From DASQWP01 sp050697555 (GTDB taxonomy: Bacteria > Actinomycetota > Thermoleophilia > Gaiellales > Gaiellaceae), in contig JBOHAD010000086.1 in assembly GCA_050697555.1 (NCBI GenBank), positions 1 to 8,673 of the forward strand: a DNA stretch of 8,673 nt, read 5' to 3'. The notes beneath the pieces are model-generated. The model made no database searches and had not been told where the DNA came from. It was given only the letters and a program-made list of their open reading frames with translations. The position numbers and the translations under genes are program-made. Each line of letters starts with the position of its first letter. Position 1 is the stretch's first letter. Below are positions 5,899 through 8,673 of this stretch, piece after piece.

Positions 5899-7142
5899 GG
5901 GCCCGAAAGTATCAGAGCGGCTATGCGTTCCCAGCTCCAGTGCCGCACTGCTGCGCGGCGCGCTGCTCTCGAGAGCCGCTCCCAGTCGGCGCGAGAAAGG
6001 CCGAGGAGTTCCCCTAGCTTCGCCGCGAGATCGTCGGCGCTGGCGCGCTCGAAGGACGCGAGCGCACGGTGTTCCGGCGGATACTCGGCCTCGAGCCCGG
6101 CAGCGATGTCCGCGAGCCCGGAGTGGAGAGCCACGAGCGGCGGCGAGCCGCAGGCGGCGGCTTCGGCCGCGACCATGCCGAAGGCCTCGGGGAAGACGGA
6201 CGGCGTGACGCTGACGTCCGCGAGCGCCCAGAGGTGCGCCAGGTGGCGGTGCTCGAGCGGCCCGGTGAAGAGGACGCGGCGATCCGCGGTGCGCTCCTCC
6301 AGCTCCGCCCGCAACGGCCCGAAGCCCACGATCACGGCCCGGGAGTCGACGCCCTCGAGCGCTTCCAGGAACAGGTCGACGCCCTTCTCCCGGCTGAGCT
6401 TGCCCACGAAGACGACCGTCGGCTCGTCCCCCGCGAGGAACTCGGCGAGGCGCTCGGCGTTTCCCGGGTCGGGGTACCGCTCGCCCGTGAGCGGCGGGTC
6501 GCGGTGGGCCTCCTCGACCAGCGCCTCGAGCGCCTCCTCGCGCGGCTCGGGCCGAAGCTCCTCCACGTCGACTCCCGGAGGGACGATCCGCACGCGCCCG
6601 AGATACTCGCCTTCGCCGACGACCTCCTCGAGGACGCGCCGGATGTGCTCCGAGCCTGCGTACACCTCCCTCGCCTGCGGGAGCGTCTCCCGCGCCCAGG
6701 CGACGAGCTGCGGGTTCCCGCGCATCGCGAACTCGAGCTCCGAGCCGTGCGCCTTGACCGCGAAGGGCGTCCCGGCGGCCGCGCCGACGGGCGCGCCCAG
6801 GAGGACGTGGTTCGCCAGGAGCACATCGGCGGGGAGGTGCTCGCGCACTTCGGCGGCATTCCGTTCCACCCACGCCTCGCGCGCCCCCGCGCTCAGCTCC
6901 GGGAGCCTGCGCGCCTCCAGGTCCTCGTAGCGGTCGAGCACGAAGACGGGCAGCAGTCCGCCGGCATCCGGCCTCACGACGCGCGCGCCGCCGAGGTCGT
7001 AGCGCTCCGGGTGGGGCTCCTGGGAGAAGACGACGACCTCGTGGCCGGCCCGGCTCCACGCCCGCGCGAGCGAGCGCGTATACACATTCGAGCCCGTCCC
7101 GCCCAGGAGGTAGCCGTGCCAAAGGAGAATCTTCACGGGCAT
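5877..7142 (-). CDS. GT4-family glycosyltransferase (GT-B fold)
   Basis: This 421-residue retaining glycosyltransferase transfers a sugar from an activated donor to an unknown acceptor. It has no signal peptide or membrane helix, so it is cytosolic or peripheral. The N-terminal acceptor domain begins with KILLWHGYLLGGTGSNVYTR (4-23) and includes AVKAHGSELEF (128-138) and the inter-domain PPGVD (188-192). The donor domain carries VFVGKLSREKG (244-254, with K248, R251 and K253 as likely phosphate binders) and the E-x7-E motif PEAFGMVAAE (E319, E327). The donor and product are not evident; exopolysaccharide, glycolipid or a small glycosylated thiol are all possible, the last only by association with the downstream ligase. 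The ATG at 7142 overlaps the divergent sigma-factor ATG. A GTG at 7136, with AGGA 9 bp upstream, is an alternative start. It appears to be the first gene of the minus-strand block. Confidence 0.88.
   Translation of the reverse strand: MPVKILLWHGYLLGGTGSNVYTRSLARAWSRAGHEVVVFSQEPHPERYDLGGARVVRPDAGGLLPVFVLDRYEDLEARRLPELSAGAREAWVERNAAEVREHLPADVLLANHVLLGAPVGAAAGTPFAVKAHGSELEFAMRGNPQLVAWARETLPQAREVYAGSEHIRRVLEEVVGEGEYLGRVRIVPPGVDVEELRPEPREEALEALVEEAHRDPPLTGERYPDPGNAERLAEFLAGDEPTVVFVGKLSREKGVDLFLEALEGVDSRAVIVGFGPLRAELEERTADRRVLFTGPLEHRHLAHLWALADVSVTPSVFPEAFGMVAAEAAACGSPPLVALHSGLADIAAGLEAEYPPEHRALASFERASADDLAAKLGELLGLSRADWERLSRAARRAAVRHWSWERIAALILSGPWETPNA
7122..7127 (+). promoter_or_regulatory. Ribosome-binding site of the sigma factor, inside the glycosyltransferase gene
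   Basis: AAGGAG lies 13 bp before the ATG at 7141. The spacer is long but this is the best match nearby. It sits within the first codons of the oppositely directed glycosyltransferase, so the sigma mRNA leader is antisense to that gene. A -10-like TATACA at 7079-7084 could serve this gene, but no matching -35 is visible. Confidence 0.45.
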
Positions 7143-7680
7143 GGATCCTGACGAACTCCTCGTCCGGCGCGCGCAGCGAGGCGACCGCCACGCCTTCGAA
7201 GCGCTCGTGGAGCGCCACCAGGCGCGGCTCTACACGCTCGCGGCCCGCGTGCTCGGCTCGCGCGAGGACGCCGCCGACGCCGTCCAGGAGGCGTTTCTCC
7301 GCGCCTGGCTCGGCCTCCCCAGGTTTCGGGGCGGCGCCCGCTTCTCGACCTGGCTCTACCGGATCGGCCTCAACGCCGCGCACGACCAGCGGCTGAAGCG
7401 GAAGGCGGAGCCGGCCGGGGAGCGGCCGGAGCCGGTGGATCCCCGCGACCGCTTCGCCGACAGCGAGCTCTCGGCCGGGCTCCAGGGAGCCCTGAACGGG
7501 CTCGAGGAGAGCTTCCGAGTGGCGGTCGTCCTCTCCGACGTGCTCGGCTGCTCCTACGCCGAGATCGCGGAGCTGACCGGCGTGCCCGAAGGTACGGTGA
7601 AGTCGCGCATCTTCCGGGCGCGCAGCGAGCTCGCCGAGCGCCTGGGAACAACGGGCGAGGCAGCGGAGTCGAAAGAGTGA
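7141..7680 (+). CDS. ECF (sigma-70 family, group 4) RNA polymerase sigma factor
   Basis: This 179-residue protein has only the sigma-2 and sigma-4 domains, as in extracytoplasmic-function sigma factors. Region 2 spans about residues 8-85: FEALVERHQARLYTLAARVL (19-38), DAADAVQEAFLRAW (43-56) for core binding and -10 recognition, and FSTWLYRIGLNAAHD (68-82). A variable Pro/Glu-rich linker (about 88-110) follows. Region 4 (about 115-168) includes a helix-turn-helix, YAEIAELTGVPEGTVKSRIFRAR (139-161), that should read the -35 element. The stop overlaps the start of the anti-sigma gene directly downstream, giving stoichiometric, coupled synthesis. Family knowledge: such pairs are usually autoregulated, but I could not find a clear ECF-type promoter (GGAAC-like -35) upstream. 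The signal and regulon are unknown. The start codon shares a CATG with the divergent glycosyltransferase. Confidence 0.93.
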   Translation: MDPDELLVRRAQRGDRHAFEALVERHQARLYTLAARVLGSREDAADAVQEAFLRAWLGLPRFRGGARFSTWLYRIGLNAAHDQRLKRKAEPAGERPEPVDPRDRFADSELSAGLQGALNGLEESFRVAVVLSDVLGCSYAEIAELTGVPEGTVKSRIFRARSELAERLGTTGEAAESKE

Positions 7681-8339
7681 TGGCGGAGAGGCACGCAGAC
7701 GAGCTCACGCTGCTCGCGTACGTGGACGGCGAGCTCCCGGACGACGAGCGGCAGGCGGTGGAGGGGCACGTCCAGACCTGCCCTACGTGCGCCGTGGAGG
7801 CGCACCGGCTCGAGGCCGGCCGTGATGCCCTGCGCGGGACTCCGCTCCTCGAGCTCTCCGAGGAGCGGCGGCGCGCGATCGTCGCCTCCCTGCCGGAGCG
7901 GAAGGAACGGTTTGGCTTCTTCGCCCCGCTCCGGCGCCTCGGCCCCGCCCTCCCCGCCGCGGCGGCGCTCCTCTTCGTCGCCGCCTTCGTCGCCCTTGCG
8001 ACGCAGCTCCCCGGAGGCGGCGACGACGACGCCGGCGAGGCCGGCATGGCGGTGGAGGGGGCCGCGGAGGACGGCGCCGCCGAGGAGTCGGCCGAGGAGC
8101 CCACAGGCGAGGCGCGTACGAGCGAGGCCTTCGGAGACGACGAGGCTGAGGCCCTGATGAGCGGGGAGCTCGTCGCCCGCGTCGAAGGCCCCGCCGGCGA
8201 GGTCGTCCGCCTTCTTCGGCGAAGTGGGCACGTCGCGTTCGTGCGCGACGGCTCCGTCGTCGTGGTCGGCGACGCGGGCGAGGTCCGCGCCGAGCTCGAG
8301 GATCGTCCGAGCGGCCCCGTACGCGTCTACGTGAGGTAG
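7680..8339 (+). CDS. Transmembrane zinc-binding anti-sigma factor (ZAS type)
   Basis: This protein of about 219 residues should hold the preceding sigma factor inactive at the membrane. The N-terminal domain carries the H-x3-C-x2-C zinc motif (HVQTCPTC, about residues 30-37) after LLAYVDGELPDDER, as in ZAS/RsrA-like anti-sigmas. A single transmembrane helix (about 88-109, LPAAAALLFVAAFVALATQL) is followed by a very acidic, Gly/Ala/Glu-rich linker (about 112-158). A small C-terminal domain (about 160-219) of alternating beta-strand character (VVRLLRRSGHVAFVRDGSVV) would lie outside the membrane as a possible sensor. The ATG at 7680 overlaps the sigma stop (TGATG); a GTG at 7677 in the same frame is equally possible, and GGAG lies 8-11 bp upstream. 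The 3' end overlaps the convergent rex gene by 13 bp. Whether release is by thiol oxidation or proteolysis is not evident. Confidence 0.88.
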   Translation: MAERHADELTLLAYVDGELPDDERQAVEGHVQTCPTCAVEAHRLEAGRDALRGTPLLELSEERRRAIVASLPERKERFGFFAPLRRLGPALPAAAALLFVAAFVALATQLPGGGDDDAGEAGMAVEGAAEDGAAEESAEEPTGEARTSEAFGDDEAEALMSGELVARVEGPAGEVVRLLRRSGHVAFVRDGSVVVVGDAGEVRAELEDRPSGPVRVYVR

Positions 8340-8673
8340 AAGTAGAGCGCGTAGAGGAGCTCGACCGCCGGGCTCGTCGTGTGCACGGTCACGTCGTGCG
8401 GGACGTTCAGGAGCGCCTCGGTGTAGTTGAAAATGATCTTGACCCCGGCCTCGACGACGTCGTCGGCGACGTCCTGGGCCGCGTCCGGAGGCACCGCGAG
8501 CACGGCGACGATGATGTTCTTCTCGCGGATCAGGCCGCCGAGGTCGTCGTAGCTCGTGATGGTCGTGTCGCCGATCGGCTGGCCGACCTTGCTCTGGTCG
8601 GTGTCGAAGGCGGCGGCGATGTTGAAGCCGTGGTCGGCGAAGATCGTCGAGCTGGCGATCGCCTGCCCCAGGC
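8327..8673 (-). CDS. rex: Redox-sensing transcriptional repressor Rex, C-terminal part (cut by window edge)
   Basis: About 115 C-terminal residues are visible; the N-terminal winged helix that binds the operator lies beyond the right edge. The visible part starts inside the Rossmann glycine motif (LGQAIA), then FADHGFNIAAAFDTD with the acidic residue after the second strand expected for NAD(H) binding. It continues with IIVAVLAVPPDAAQDVADDV, VEAGVKIIFNYTEALLNVP, and a C-terminal helix (SPAVELLYALYFYL) that matches the domain-swapped dimer helix of the family. Family knowledge: Rex represses respiratory and fermentation genes until a high NADH/NAD+ ratio releases it. The TAG stop lies inside the end of the convergent anti-sigma gene, giving a 13-bp tail-to-tail overlap. 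Only partial evidence is available, but the motif order is distinctive. Confidence 0.9.
   Translation of the reverse strand, partial: LGQAIASSTIFADHGFNIAAAFDTDQSKVGQPIGDTTITSYDDLGGLIREKNIIVAVLAVPPDAAQDVADDVVEAGVKIIFNYTEALLNVPHDVTVHTTSPAVELLYALYFYLT

Noticed and set aside
5899..7383. The carboxylate-amine ligase frame stays open upstream for about 495 more codons.
   Set aside because: The extension is Arg/Ala/Pro-rich and lies over the glycosyltransferase and sigma genes in another frame. The family length and first motif fit the GTG at 5898.

Overview
The window is GC-rich chromosomal DNA with densely packed, overlapping genes and G/C-rich third codon positions. The gene content (a Rex repressor, an ECF sigma factor with a zinc-binding anti-sigma, a K+-independent proton-pumping pyrophosphatase, a GCS2-type carboxylate-amine ligase, a VanZ-like protein and an actinobacterial-type cobalamin riboswitch) suggests a deep-branching actinobacterium, possibly of the Thermoleophilia/Gaiellales type. 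That placement is an inference from style and gene content. There is no rRNA, marker gene or database search behind it. I see no mobile element, CRISPR array, complete tRNA or rRNA.

Layout. (1) Positions 1-60, minus strand: the 5' part of a cobalamin riboswitch that runs off the left edge, so its target gene lies outside the window. (2) 78-1115, plus strand: a compact overlapping trio encoding a VanZ-like membrane protein, a degenerate HAD-like protein and a small helical/coiled-coil protein. (3) 1216-7142, minus strand: a long co-directional block read right to left as glycosyltransferase, carboxylate-amine ligase, DUF1844 protein (frameshifted), methylthioadenosine phosphorylase, membrane pyrophosphatase and, after a 114-bp gap, a tiny one-helix membrane protein. 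(4) 7141-8339, plus strand: an ECF sigma factor and its transmembrane zinc anti-sigma factor, translationally coupled. (5) 8327-8673, minus strand: the C-terminal part of the redox repressor Rex, tail-to-tail with the anti-sigma gene.

How the genes may work together. The first four genes of the minus block overlap by 4 to 22 bp and are probably one transcript. The MTA phosphorylase recycles methylthioadenosine. The ligase has the glutamate-cysteine ligase fold. The pyrophosphatase turns cytosolic PPi into a proton gradient. The sigma/anti-sigma pair reads as a signal-responsive transcription switch, and Rex as an NADH/NAD+ sensor. A shared redox or thiol theme is possible, but nothing in the sequence proves it.

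The points most worth a second look are: the sigma-factor and glycosyltransferase start codons, which overlap head to head in a single CATG; a clean one-base frameshift in the DUF1844 gene that creates an ATGA stop/start; the edge riboswitch; the tail-to-tail overlap with rex; and a perfect 7-bp inverted repeat in front of the tiny membrane protein. I did not find a convincing new multi-gene system.
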